Assembly (NCBI GenBank): GCA_039916225.1
Contig: JBDSLU010000020.1
Location: forward strand, 1 to 46,632
From: JBDSLU01 sp039916225
Lineage (GTDB): Bacteria; Acidobacteriota; Vicinamibacteria; Vicinamibacterales; Vicinamibacteraceae
Direction of reading: 5' to 3'
DNA: 46,632 nucleotides
Shown: piece by piece, positions 15,169 through 24,783 of the stretch
Layout: each line of letters opens with the position of its first letter
Position numbering within the stretch: position 1 is the first letter of the stretch
Made by a program: the position numbers and the translations under genes
The notes under the pieces: model-generated
Database searches by the model: none
What the model saw: the letters and a program-made list of their open reading frames with translations, nothing else
Told to the model about the DNA's origin: nothing

Positions 15169-16326
15169 GTGATTCAGCGTGGACGTGTGTGGGGCGTGGG
15201 CGCCCTGATGATGACTGTGGCCATCGGCATGGCCGCGTGCAGCGGCGACGACAAGCCGGGACCGACGACCCCGACGCCGACACCGGTGGTCAACCCGCCG
15301 CGACTGACGGCCCCCGCGGTCGAGGCGCCGGAAACCAACAAGCAGCTGGACACGCTGCGGCCCACCCTGACCGTCCGCAACGGCACCTCGGACCAGGCCG
15401 GCACCCGCACCTACGAGTTCCAGATCTCGGACAACCCGGACTTCACGGCGATCATGAGCCGGGCGGCGCGCGGCTACCGGGTCGTGGTCACCAAGCCCGG
15501 CGTTCCCGAGGGTGGGAGCGGCACCACCAGCTTCACGGTCGACGAGGATCTGCAGCCGACCACCAAGCTCTACTGGCGCGCCCGGCTGACGCAGGGCACG
15601 ACCACCTCCGAGTGGTCGCAGGGGGCGAGCTTCCGCACGCGCCTGATGGGCTTCAGCCGTCCCGGTGAGCTCTACGACCCGCTGATTCACGGCGAAACCG
15701 TCGGCCAGGTCGTCGGCGACGTGACGTTCGTCCCCGGCAAGGGTGTCCAGCTCAACGCGGTCACCAGCCACATCCGCTACCTGCTCCCGGCGACGGTCAG
15801 CAGCGGCGAGTACTCGATGGACGTCGAGGGCCTGCGCGCCAACGGCCCCGGCGACAAGGCCAAGGTCTTCGGCATGCAGGAAGGCCAGGGCGATTTCATC
15901 ACCAACGACTACCGCGTCGACATCCAGTACCGCGGCACCGCCGGCTTCCCGCCCAACGCCATCCAGTGGCGCGTGATCTATGGCGACGCGGACGATCTGT
16001 CCGTCCGCTACGAGCCGGACACCGCCAAGCGCTTCGATTCGGTGTTCCAGCTCAACGGGTCGACGACCTACCACTGGAAGTTCAACTGGGGCCCGGTGAT
16101 CAACCTGAAGATGATCGAGGGCGGCGTGAACGGGACGACGCTCTACGACTTCGGGATGCCGGCGCCGCGCGGCGCCTACACGCCGAACCCGCACTACGCC
16201 TACCTCGGCGCGCCGCTCGGCCGCAGCGGCAACGAGTCGGCGTCGATCCCCGGCACCATCTACCGCAACGTCTGGCTCGGCAGTCAGCCACGCCCGGCCT
16301 CGCTCGGCAGCGCGCTGCTGCCCTAG
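15169..16326 (+). CDS. lipoprotein with Fn3-like and lectin-like folds
   Basis: A 385-residue protein with a lipobox (GMAACSG, Cys about 24), then a Pro/Thr linker. Residues about 45-160 (PETNKQLDTLRPTLTVRNGTS, YEFQISDNPDFT, KLYWRARLTQGTTTSEWS) look like a fibronectin-III-type domain. The rest (HIRYLLPATVSSGEYSMDVEG, TTYHWKFNWGPVINLKMIEGG) is beta-rich and resembles concanavalin-like folds. No catalytic motif is seen, so surface binding of a glycan or protein is an inference. Start is GTG after CGGAGGACGA. A perfect hairpin overlaps the stop. Confidence 0.75.
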   Translation: MIQRGRVWGVGALMMTVAIGMAACSGDDKPGPTTPTPTPVVNPPRLTAPAVEAPETNKQLDTLRPTLTVRNGTSDQAGTRTYEFQISDNPDFTAIMSRAARGYRVVVTKPGVPEGGSGTTSFTVDEDLQPTTKLYWRARLTQGTTTSEWSQGASFRTRLMGFSRPGELYDPLIHGETVGQVVGDVTFVPGKGVQLNAVTSHIRYLLPATVSSGEYSMDVEGLRANGPGDKAKVFGMQEGQGDFITNDYRVDIQYRGTAGFPPNAIQWRVIYGDADDLSVRYEPDTAKRFDSVFQLNGSTTYHWKFNWGPVINLKMIEGGVNGTTLYDFGMPAPRGAYTPNPHYAYLGAPLGRSGNESASIPGTIYRNVWLGSQPRPASLGSALLP

Positions 16327-16345
16327 TCCCCTGGAACCAGGGGAC
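16326..16345. terminator. 9-bp hairpin at gene end
   Basis: A perfect 9-bp inverted repeat (16326-16334 with 16337-16345) has only a 2-nt loop, so the innermost pair probably opens. It begins on the last base of the lipoprotein stop codon, a terminator-like position. Confidence 0.4.
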
Positions 16346-16407
16346 CAGCGCCCGCGGCGTCGGGTCGCGCGTGCCAGCGCGACCCGAATTCCAGCTACGA
16401 TGGCGGC

Positions 16408-17439
16408 ATGATCGCCGCCATCGTCCTCGCCGCCGGCGTGTCTTTCGCCGGCACGCAGCCCCAACTCGCAGGCTCCTCATCCCAGGTCTACCTCGCCTTC
16501 GGGTCGGGTGACGTGGTCAGCGTCGCCCGTTCCACCGACGGCGGCGTCACCTTCGCCGATCCCGTGGCGCTGCCGGCGGCCGGCCGCCTCGCCCTCGGCC
16601 GTCATCGCGGACCGCGCATCGCGGTCAGCCGCGAGGCGGTGCTCGTCGCGACGATCGCCGGCGCCAAGGGCGGCGGTGCCGACGGCGACGTCCGCCTCTC
16701 GCGATCGCTCGACGGCGGCCGCACCTGGAGCCCGCCAGTGGTGATCAACGACGTGCCCGGCGCCGCCCGCGAAGGCCTGCACGCGCTGGCTGCCAACGAC
16801 GCCGGTACGGTGGTCGTCGCGTGGCTCGACCTGCGCGAGAAGGGGACCCGCGTCTACGCCGCGACGTCCCGCGATCACGGGGCGACGTGGTCGCCCGACG
16901 TGCTCGTCTATGCGTCGCCGTCGGGATCGATCTGCGAGTGCTGTCACCCGTCGGTCGCCATCGACGTTGGCGGCCGGATCGCCGTCCAGTTCCGCAACCA
17001 CGTCGACGGCGCGCGCGACATGTACGTCGTCCGGTCCCGCGACGGCCGGACGTTCACGCCGGCAGTCAAGCAGGGCACGGGATCCTGGCCGCTGGAGGCG
17101 TGTCCGATGGACGGCGGTGCGGTCGCGATCGATGGCGACGCGATGCACACCGTCTGGCGCCGCGAGCAGACAATCTACGCGTCGCGCACGGCCGACGTCG
17201 CCGGCAGCGTCGCCGAAACGCCTCTGGGCGACGGCCGCGATCCCGCCGCCGCCGCGAGCGGCGGACTCCTCGATGTGGCTTGGACGGATACCGCCGGCGT
17301 TGTCCAGCTGCGCCAGCACGGACGGGCCCCTCGCGCGCTCGGCCCGGGCGGCTTCGCCAGCCTGATCGCGCGGCCCGATCGCACCATCGTCGCCGTCGAG
17401 CACCAGGGCCGCGTCAGCGTCCGCGTCGAGCCGCGCTGA
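16408..17439 (+). CDS. secreted BNR/Asp-box (sialidase-fold) protein
   Basis: A 343-residue beta-propeller-type protein with a short signal peptide (MIAAIVLAAGVSFA). Four Asp-box motifs (S-x-D-x-G-x-T-W/F) are visible: ARSTDGGVTF, SRSLDGGRTW, SRDHGATW and RSRDGRTF. There is also an unusual Cys cluster, SICECCHPSVAIDV, with Trp-containing GSWPLEACPMDGG later. Asp boxes are structural; the catalytic Arg triad and nucleophilic Tyr of sialidases cannot be confirmed, so a sialidase reaction is not claimed. It ends 6 bp before the convergent copB stop. Confidence 0.75.
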   Translation: MIAAIVLAAGVSFAGTQPQLAGSSSQVYLAFGSGDVVSVARSTDGGVTFADPVALPAAGRLALGRHRGPRIAVSREAVLVATIAGAKGGGADGDVRLSRSLDGGRTWSPPVVINDVPGAAREGLHALAANDAGTVVVAWLDLREKGTRVYAATSRDHGATWSPDVLVYASPSGSICECCHPSVAIDVGGRIAVQFRNHVDGARDMYVVRSRDGRTFTPAVKQGTGSWPLEACPMDGGAVAIDGDAMHTVWRREQTIYASRTADVAGSVAETPLGDGRDPAAAASGGLLDVAWTDTAGVVQLRQHGRAPRALGPGGFASLIARPDRTIVAVEHQGRVSVRVEPR

Positions 17440-17445
17440 TCGCGC

Positions 17446-18324
17446 CTATCGCCACACCCGCACGCCGATCACCAGGCGTCCGGTGGCGACCGGCTCGCGG
17501 TGCGCGCGCGCGTGTTCCGCGGTGCCGAAATACGTGCGGTGCCAGGTGACGCCGACGTAGGGCGCCACCTCGCGCCGGATCTCGTAGCGGACGCGGATGC
17601 CGAACTCCGTGGCCGCCAGGCCGGCGGCCGCCTCGCGCCCGGGGTCGGCCTTGCCGTTGAGGGTGGCCTCGAGCCTCGTCTGCGCGATCACGCGCTGCGT
17701 CAGGCGCAGGTCGTGGGCGGCGTCGGCGCGCAATTGGGTACGGCCGCCGGCACCGACGTAGCCGGTCAGCTCGACGTCGATGCGATAGGGTGCGAAGCCT
17801 TGCAGGCCGGCCACCGCCCAGGTCTGCGCGGCGCCAGGCCGGACGTCCAGGCGCACCCCGGCGACGACGTCCCACCAGCGCGCGATCGGCTTGCCGTAGA
17901 GGACGTGCGCGTGTGCCTCGTCGAGGCGTCCCGCTTCACCGACGCCCTCGGCGCGCAGCCACAGACGCCGGCGATCGCCGCCGATCCAGCCGTCGACGTC
18001 CCAGTGGAGGCCCGAGACGCTGCGGCCGGAGCGCCACTCGAGCTCGTCGGCCAGGACATACGCGCGGACGGTGTCGTCGTGCACCGCGTGGCCGGGGAGG
18101 TCGGGGAACGCCGCGACCCGATCGGCGTCGGTCAGCGGCCGGATGAACGGCGGCAGCGCGGCCGGCGGGGCGCTTGCCGGTGGGGCAGGCGTCTCACTGG
18201 GAGGTGCCGGCGTGGGATGGACGTGCCCGGCGTGTGGATCGGGCGTTTGCTGTGCCAGGACCGGCACCGCCGTCACGCTCGCCGACAGCAGGGCGGCCAG
18301 CAAAAGCCGACGCGGTCCGATCAC
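17446..18324 (-). CDS. copB: copper resistance outer-membrane protein CopB
   Basis: A 292-residue CopB: signal peptide, a His/Pro-rich metal-binding stretch (DPHAGHVHPTPAPP) and a beta-barrel C-terminal domain with family motifs HDDTVRAYVLADELEWRSG, DVDGWIGGDRRRLWLRAEG, YGKPIARWWDVVAGVRLDVRPG and EFGIRVRYEIRREVAPYVGV. CopB is thought to bind or move copper at the outer membrane. GTG at 18324 overlaps the stop of the multicopper oxidase gene as GTGA, so copA-copB is a coupled operon. Confidence 0.92.
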   Translation of the reverse strand: MIGPRRLLLAALLSASVTAVPVLAQQTPDPHAGHVHPTPAPPSETPAPPASAPPAALPPFIRPLTDADRVAAFPDLPGHAVHDDTVRAYVLADELEWRSGRSVSGLHWDVDGWIGGDRRRLWLRAEGVGEAGRLDEAHAHVLYGKPIARWWDVVAGVRLDVRPGAAQTWAVAGLQGFAPYRIDVELTGYVGAGGRTQLRADAAHDLRLTQRVIAQTRLEATLNGKADPGREAAAGLAATEFGIRVRYEIRREVAPYVGVTWHRTYFGTAEHARAHREPVATGRLVIGVRVWR

Positions 18325-20078
18325 GAGCGCCCGCCTTCCTCGACCCGCACTTCGCGGAACATGCCCGCTTCCATGTGGAACAGCAGGTGGCAGTGGTAGG
18401 CCCAGCGGCCCAGGGCGTCGGCGGTGACCCGGTAGGAGCGGCGCGAGCCAGGTGGCATGTCGATGGTGTGCTTGCGCACCCGGAAGCGCCCGCTGTCGTC
18501 TTCGAGGTCGCTCCACATCCCGTGCAGGTGGATCGGGTGCGTCATCATCGTGTCGTTGACCAGCACGATGCGAACGCGCTCGCCGTAGGTCAGGCGCAGC
18601 GGCTCGGCGTCGGCGAAGCGGACGCCGTCGAACGACCAGGCGAAGCGATCCATGTGGCCGGTGAGATGCAGCTCGATCGTCCGCGACGGCTCGCGTCCGT
18701 CCGGATCCTCGAACGCGCTGGCCAGGTCGGCGTAGGTGAGGACACGCCGGCCGTTGCCACGCAGCCCGATGCCGGGATCGTCCAGCTTCGAGGCCGGTGC
18801 CATCGTCTGCATGTCGACCAGCGGGTTGCCGGCTTCGGTCGCGGGATGCGTCGTCGCCTGGCCGGCTGGCGCATGCGCGGCGTGCGGGTTCGCGGGCATC
18901 GTGTGGCCCGCGTGCGGGTCCGGCGGCGCACCGGCTGCGGCGTGCCCGCCGCCAGCGGTTGCGTGCCCGTGGCCCATGTCGGCCATCGCCAGCACCGGCC
19001 GCGGATCGAGGGCCGGAACCGGCGCCCGCAGCCCGGCTCGCGTGGCCAGCGTTCCGGCGGCAAAGCCGGTGCGATCCATCGCCTGGGCGACGATCGTGAA
19101 TGCCTCGGCGCCGGTGGGCTCGACGATCACGTCGTAGGTCTCGGCCACGGCGATGCGCAGTTCGTCGACGGTGACCGGCCGCACCGGCAGGCCGTCGGCG
19201 GCGACGACCGTCAGCTTGACGCCGGGGATCCGCACGTCGAAGTAGGACATCGCCGAGCCGTTGATCAGGCGCAGCCGTACCGTCTCGCCTGGTGCGAACA
19301 GTCCGGTCCAGTTCGCGGCCGGCGGCAGGCCGTTCATCAGGTAGGTGTAGGTCGCGCCACCCACGTCGGCGAGGTCGGTGGGATTCATGCGCATCGCCGC
19401 CCAGGCGCGCCGCTCGGCCAGCGTCGCCGACAGACCATCGCGCCGCGCGTCGCGCAGGAAGTCGCCGACCGTACGCTGGCGGATGTTGTAGTAGTCGCTC
19501 TGCTTCTTGAGCCGCGTGAAGACGTGGCGCGGATCGTCGTCGGTCCAGTCGGTCAGCATCACGACGTGCTCGCGGTCGCTGCGGATCGCGTCGGGCTGAC
19601 GCGGGTCGATGACCAGCGGGCCATACACGCCACGCTGTTCCTGGAAGCCGGCGTGCGAGTGATACCAGTAGGTGCCGGCCTGCCGCACCGGGAAGCGATA
19701 GGTGAAGGTCTCACCCGGGGCGATCCCGGCGAAGCTCAACCCGGGAACGCCGTCCATGTTGGCCGGCAGCAGAATGCCGTGCCAGTGGATCGATGTGGCC
19801 TCGGCCAGGGCGTTGGCGACGCGCAGCGTGACGGTGTCCCCTTCGCGCCAGCGCAACAGCGGACCCGGCATCGAGCCGTTGATGGTGAGTGCCGTCCGCT
19901 CGCGGCCGGTGACGTCGACCCGCGTCTCGCCGATCCGCAGATCGAAGGTGCGACCCGACAGCACGGCGGGTTCGCCGCGCCGGCCGGATTCGGCCGCGGC
20001 GCGGCGGGGCAGCAGGCCCAGGCTGGCGGCGGCGCCGCTCAGCGCGAGGCCGGTCACGAACGTTCGTCTCGATGGCAT
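18321..20078 (-). CDS. copA: multicopper oxidase CopA (copper resistance)
   Basis: A 585-residue periplasmic oxidase with a Tat signal (MPSRRTFVTGLALSGAAASLG). All four copper-site motifs are present: IHWHG (about 97-101), YWYHSHAG (137-144), HPIHLHGMWSDL and the C-terminal HCHLLFHMEAGMF, giving type 1 and trinuclear sites. A His/Met-rich segment (MGHGHATAGGGHAAAG ... DPHAGHTMPANPHAAH) around residues 335-385 is typical of CopA and binds Cu. It likely oxidises Cu(I) to the less toxic Cu(II). It is followed by copB with a 4-bp overlap and preceded by a His-rich secreted protein. Confidence 0.95.
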   Translation of the reverse strand: MPSRRTFVTGLALSGAAASLGLLPRRAAAESGRRGEPAVLSGRTFDLRIGETRVDVTGRERTALTINGSMPGPLLRWREGDTVTLRVANALAEATSIHWHGILLPANMDGVPGLSFAGIAPGETFTYRFPVRQAGTYWYHSHAGFQEQRGVYGPLVIDPRQPDAIRSDREHVVMLTDWTDDDPRHVFTRLKKQSDYYNIRQRTVGDFLRDARRDGLSATLAERRAWAAMRMNPTDLADVGGATYTYLMNGLPPAANWTGLFAPGETVRLRLINGSAMSYFDVRIPGVKLTVVAADGLPVRPVTVDELRIAVAETYDVIVEPTGAEAFTIVAQAMDRTGFAAGTLATRAGLRAPVPALDPRPVLAMADMGHGHATAGGGHAAAGAPPDPHAGHTMPANPHAAHAPAGQATTHPATEAGNPLVDMQTMAPASKLDDPGIGLRGNGRRVLTYADLASAFEDPDGREPSRTIELHLTGHMDRFAWSFDGVRFADAEPLRLTYGERVRIVLVNDTMMTHPIHLHGMWSDLEDDSGRFRVRKHTIDMPPGSRRSYRVTADALGRWAYHCHLLFHMEAGMFREVRVEEGGRS

Positions 20079-20147
20079 GGATCCCCTTCCTTGACTGACA
20101 CACGCGGAACGCAGCGGCGCATTACAGCGCCGACCGACGCGGGTGGA

Positions 20148-20666
20148 TCAGAGGCGAAGGGGCAGGGGAGCGGCGGGCGGACCTGGAGGCCGGACGGGCT
20201 GCGTCCGGCGGATCGGCGCGACGGGTATTGCGGTGGCGACGGTGGCGGCCGTGACGACCACGGCCATCGACACGGTGTCGTGCGCCTCGCGAGCGGCCGG
20301 GGCGGCCGGCGTCTCGCGGACACCGTCGCAGGCGCGCCCGGCGTCCGGGGCGCAGCGTGTGCCGAGCACGCGCGTGGCCGGCGCCGGCTCGAACGTCGCG
20401 CCTGCGCCGCGGGCCGCAGCGGAACTGGCGGACACCGTCGCCGGCAAGACATCGGCGCCGGCGCGGTGATGGTGGGCGTGATGACCGCCGGCCGGCGCGG
20501 TCGTCTGCGCCGGGATCGTCTGCGCCGGGGCCGTCTCAGCCAGGGCGATCGGCGCCGGCGCCGAGGTGAAGGCACAGCGCGCGGCACAGGCGGCGCGCGC
20601 CGTTGGCGCCAGGGCGAGGGCCATCCCCGCGACGAGCGCGCCGAGCCGCGTGGTCCAGGCCGTCAC
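20148..20666 (-). CDS. secreted Ala/Pro-rich protein with a His cluster
   Basis: A 172-residue protein with a clear signal peptide (LGALVAGMALALAPTARA) and low-complexity Ala/Pro sequence. A compact His cluster, GGHHAHHHRAG (about residues 60-70), two Cys pairs (ACAARC and TRC...RAC) and a late hydrophobic segment (VSMAVVVTAATVATAIPVA) are visible. It heads the copA-copB operon, 69 bp upstream of copA, so periplasmic copper binding is plausible but unproven. The GTG at 20666 lies 6 nt after a TATACT box, consistent with a leaderless mRNA. It resembles no named family I can recall. Confidence 0.6.
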   Translation of the reverse strand: MTAWTTRLGALVAGMALALAPTARAACAARCAFTSAPAPIALAETAPAQTIPAQTTAPAGGHHAHHHRAGADVLPATVSASSAAARGAGATFEPAPATRVLGTRCAPDAGRACDGVRETPAAPAAREAHDTVSMAVVVTAATVATAIPVAPIRRTQPVRPPGPPAAPLPLRL

Positions 20667-20713
20667 GATCCGAGTATACCGACGCCGCGTGACGGCGTGT
20701 CTATACTGCGTAG
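20667..20713. promoter_or_regulatory. divergent leaderless promoter pair with operator-like palindrome
   Basis: The 47-bp gap between two divergent genes has a TATACT box exactly 6 nt before each start codon: 20702-20707 (plus, ATG 20714) and 20673-20678 (minus, GTG 20666). Transcription would then start at or next to the start codon on both strands. The boxes are the ends of an imperfect palindrome, 20673-20687 against 20693-20707, 12 of 15 paired around a 5-nt centre. No Shine-Dalgarno fits in either 6-nt gap. Confidence 0.6.
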
Positions 20714-21310
20714 ATGAGCAGTGTCGCCGGCGATCAGCCGGAGGCCGCCGACGAGCGCCGCGCTCCGGCCGAGGTCCTGGTCGAGAATCATCGCGCCTTT
20801 CTCCGCTTCCTCGAGCGGCGCCTCGGTCGGCGCGACCTCGCCGAAGACGTGCTGCAGGACGCGTTCGTCAGGACCGCCGACCGTCTCGCCTCGGTGCCGG
20901 ACGAGGCGCTGATTCCGTGGTTCTACCGCGTCCTGCGCAACGCCGCAGTCGATCGGCATCGACGCGCGGGCAGCGAGGCGCGGGCCCTCGCGGTGCTGGC
21001 CCGCGAGCTGGACGACGCCGTCGAGCCGCCGCCCGAGATCCGTGCCGAGGTCTGCGCGTGCGTGGGGCGCCTCGCCGCGACGCTCAAGCCCGAGTACGCC
21101 GAAGCATTGGCTGCCGTCGACGTCGGCGGCGCGCCGGTGAAGGCCTATGCCGAGGCTGCCGGCCTGACCGCCTCGAACGCCGGCGTCCGCCTGTTCCGCG
21201 CCCGAGCCGCCTTGCGCCGCCGACTGGTGGATTCCTGTGGCACCTGTGCCGAGCACGGCTGCCTCGACTGCTCCTGCGGCCGGTCCGCCCCGGGCCTGGA
21301 GCCGGTGTAA
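20714..21310 (+). CDS. CorE-like copper-sensing ECF sigma factor
   Basis: A 198-residue ECF sigma factor: sigma-2 region (LVENHRAFLRFLERRLGRRDLAEDVLQDAFVRT; WFYRVLRNAAVDRHRR), a linker with a CxC pair (Cys114 and Cys116 in EVCACVG), sigma-4 region (EALAAVDVGGAPVKAYAEAAGLTASNAGVRLFRARAALRRRL) and a Cys-rich tail with five Cys (175, 178, 183, 186, 188 in CGTCAEHGCLDCSCG). The CxC plus Cys-rich tail is the signature of the CorE (ECF44) group, which senses copper directly without an anti-sigma factor and controls multicopper oxidase and P1B-ATPase genes in Myxococcus. The neighbours here are exactly such genes. Confidence 0.9.
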   Translation: MSSVAGDQPEAADERRAPAEVLVENHRAFLRFLERRLGRRDLAEDVLQDAFVRTADRLASVPDEALIPWFYRVLRNAAVDRHRRAGSEARALAVLARELDDAVEPPPEIRAEVCACVGRLAATLKPEYAEALAAVDVGGAPVKAYAEAAGLTASNAGVRLFRARAALRRRLVDSCGTCAEHGCLDCSCGRSAPGLEPV

Positions 21311-21350
21311 TGAACGGCGGACGCGTGCGTCGAACGAGATGGAGGCAGAC

Positions 21351-21491
21351 ATGAAGGATCCCGTATGCGGCATGGACGTGGAGCCGGCCAAGGCGGCCGG
21401 CACCAGCGAGTACCAAGGCAAGACCTATTACTTCTGCGCCAAGAGCTGTAAGACGAAGTTCGACGCCAACCCGCAGCAGTACCTCAAGTAA
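21351..21491 (+). CDS. YHS-domain metal-binding protein
   Basis: A 46-residue protein that is almost only a YHS domain: KDPVCGMDVEPAKAAG, then YYFCAKSCKTKFDANPQQYL. Cys residues in VCGM, YYFC and KSC can bind metal. YHS domains accompany copper and heavy-metal ATPases, and the next gene's product starts with another copy of the same domain. ATG 21351 is chosen for the GGAGG 7 nt upstream; ATG 21339 is the alternative. It is 40 bp after the sigma-factor gene and probably cotranscribed with it. Confidence 0.9.
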   Translation: MKDPVCGMDVEPAKAAGTSEYQGKTYYFCAKSCKTKFDANPQQYLK

Positions 21492-21500
21492 ATCCAGTGT

Positions 21501-21523
21501 GGGGCCGGCCGTCGGCCGGCCCC
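21501..21523 (+). promoter_or_regulatory. intergenic hairpin between YHS and ATPase genes
   Basis: A perfect 10-bp GC-only stem (21501-21510 with 21514-21523, 3-nt loop) fills the 44-bp gap and ends 12 nt before the ATPase ATG. It could attenuate read-through, mark an RNA processing site, or mask the ribosome site region. Confidence 0.5.
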
Positions 21524-21535
21524 GAGGTTGCTCCG

Positions 21536-23881
<2,346 letters not shown>

Positions 23882-23906
23882 TCACCACGCGTACCCGGAG
23901 GCCGCC

Positions 23907-24683
23907 ATCTATCCCGTCCTGCTCCGCATCGGCTCGTTCGAGGTCACCAGCTTCGGCGCGATGGTCGCGCTCGGGGCGCTCGTCGGCGTCTGGCTGCTGC
24001 GCCGCGAGGGGCGGCGCGTCGGGCTGCCGGAGACGATCGTCGACGTCGGCATCGCCGGCGTGATCGGCGGCCTGCTGGGGGCCAAGCTGCTGTGGACGGC
24101 CGAGCACCTCGGCGACGAACCGCTGCTGCACCTGCTGACGTCGCGCGGCGGCATGAGCTGGTTTGGCGGTTTTGCCGGCGGCCTCGCCGCCGGGATCGTC
24201 TTCCTGCGCCGGGCGCGGCTGTCGACGGTGGCGGTCCTGGCCGCCGCGACGCCGGGGCTGGCCGCGGGCCACGCCATCGGCCGCATCGGCTGCCTGCTGG
24301 TCGGCGACGACTACGGCCGTCCCAGCACGCTGCCGTGGGCGGTGGCGTTTCCGCAGGGGCTGCCGCCGACCGACGTTCCGGTGCACCCGACGCAGATCTA
24401 TGAAGCGATCCCACTGTTCGCGCTGGCCATCCTGCTGACCCGGCTGCGCGCCGCGGGCGCATCCGACCGGGCGGTGTTCGGGGCGTATCTCCTGAGCGCC
24501 GGCGCGCTCCGCTTCGCCATCGAGTTCCTGCGCGTCAACGAAAGAGTCCTGCTCGGACTCTCCGTCGCACACCTCGCCTCGCTGGCGGCGATGCTGGTGG
24601 GGGCCGCGCTGCTGGCGCGACGAACGCCAGCCACCATGCAAAAAGGTGGAGGCACCGCGGAGAGACGTCCGCTGTCGAGCTGA
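23907..24683 (+). CDS. prolipoprotein diacylglyceryl transferase-like protein with ATC at the start position
   Basis: A 258-residue membrane protein of the Lgt family: GGMSWFGGFAGGLAAG, the signature GRIGCLLVGDDYGRPS, HPTQIYEA and RFAIEFLR. Lgt transfers diacylglycerol to the lipobox Cys; this GRIGC version differs from the canonical GRIGN and may mark a paralogue. The homologous N-terminus YPVLLRIGSFEVTSFGAMVALG begins before the first ATG (23961). The codon expected to be the start, 6 nt after GGAGG, is ATC at 23907. Either ATC is used, or ATG was lost, or translation starts at 23961 and drops 18 residues. It follows the ATPase stop by 25 bp. Confidence 0.82.
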   Translation: MYPVLLRIGSFEVTSFGAMVALGALVGVWLLRREGRRVGLPETIVDVGIAGVIGGLLGAKLLWTAEHLGDEPLLHLLTSRGGMSWFGGFAGGLAAGIVFLRRARLSTVAVLAAATPGLAAGHAIGRIGCLLVGDDYGRPSTLPWAVAFPQGLPPTDVPVHPTQIYEAIPLFALAILLTRLRAAGASDRAVFGAYLLSAGALRFAIEFLRVNERVLLGLSVAHLASLAAMLVGAALLARRTPATMQKGGGTAERRPLSS

Positions 24684-24756
24684 CTTTCCACCCCGGCCAT
24701 GTGCCGTCGCCCCTGTATTTCCGGGTGTTTCGGGCTCGTGGGCGGTCCCGCACATC

Positions 24757-24772
24757 TGGCGGCCTCCTTGCA
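24757..24772 (+). promoter_or_regulatory. sigma-54 (-24/-12) promoter, leaderless geometry
   Basis: TGGC-GGCCTCC-TTGCA is an exact core match with GG-N10-GC spacing. The start site predicted 12 nt past the -12 GC falls at about 24783, beside the GTG start codon at 24784. Confidence 0.6.
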
Positions 24773-24783
24773 GTGACCGCAGC

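Noticed and set aside
23961..24683. ATG 23961 as the normal Lgt start
   Set aside because: It removes 18 residues with clear family similarity and has no ribosome site; kept only as an alternative.
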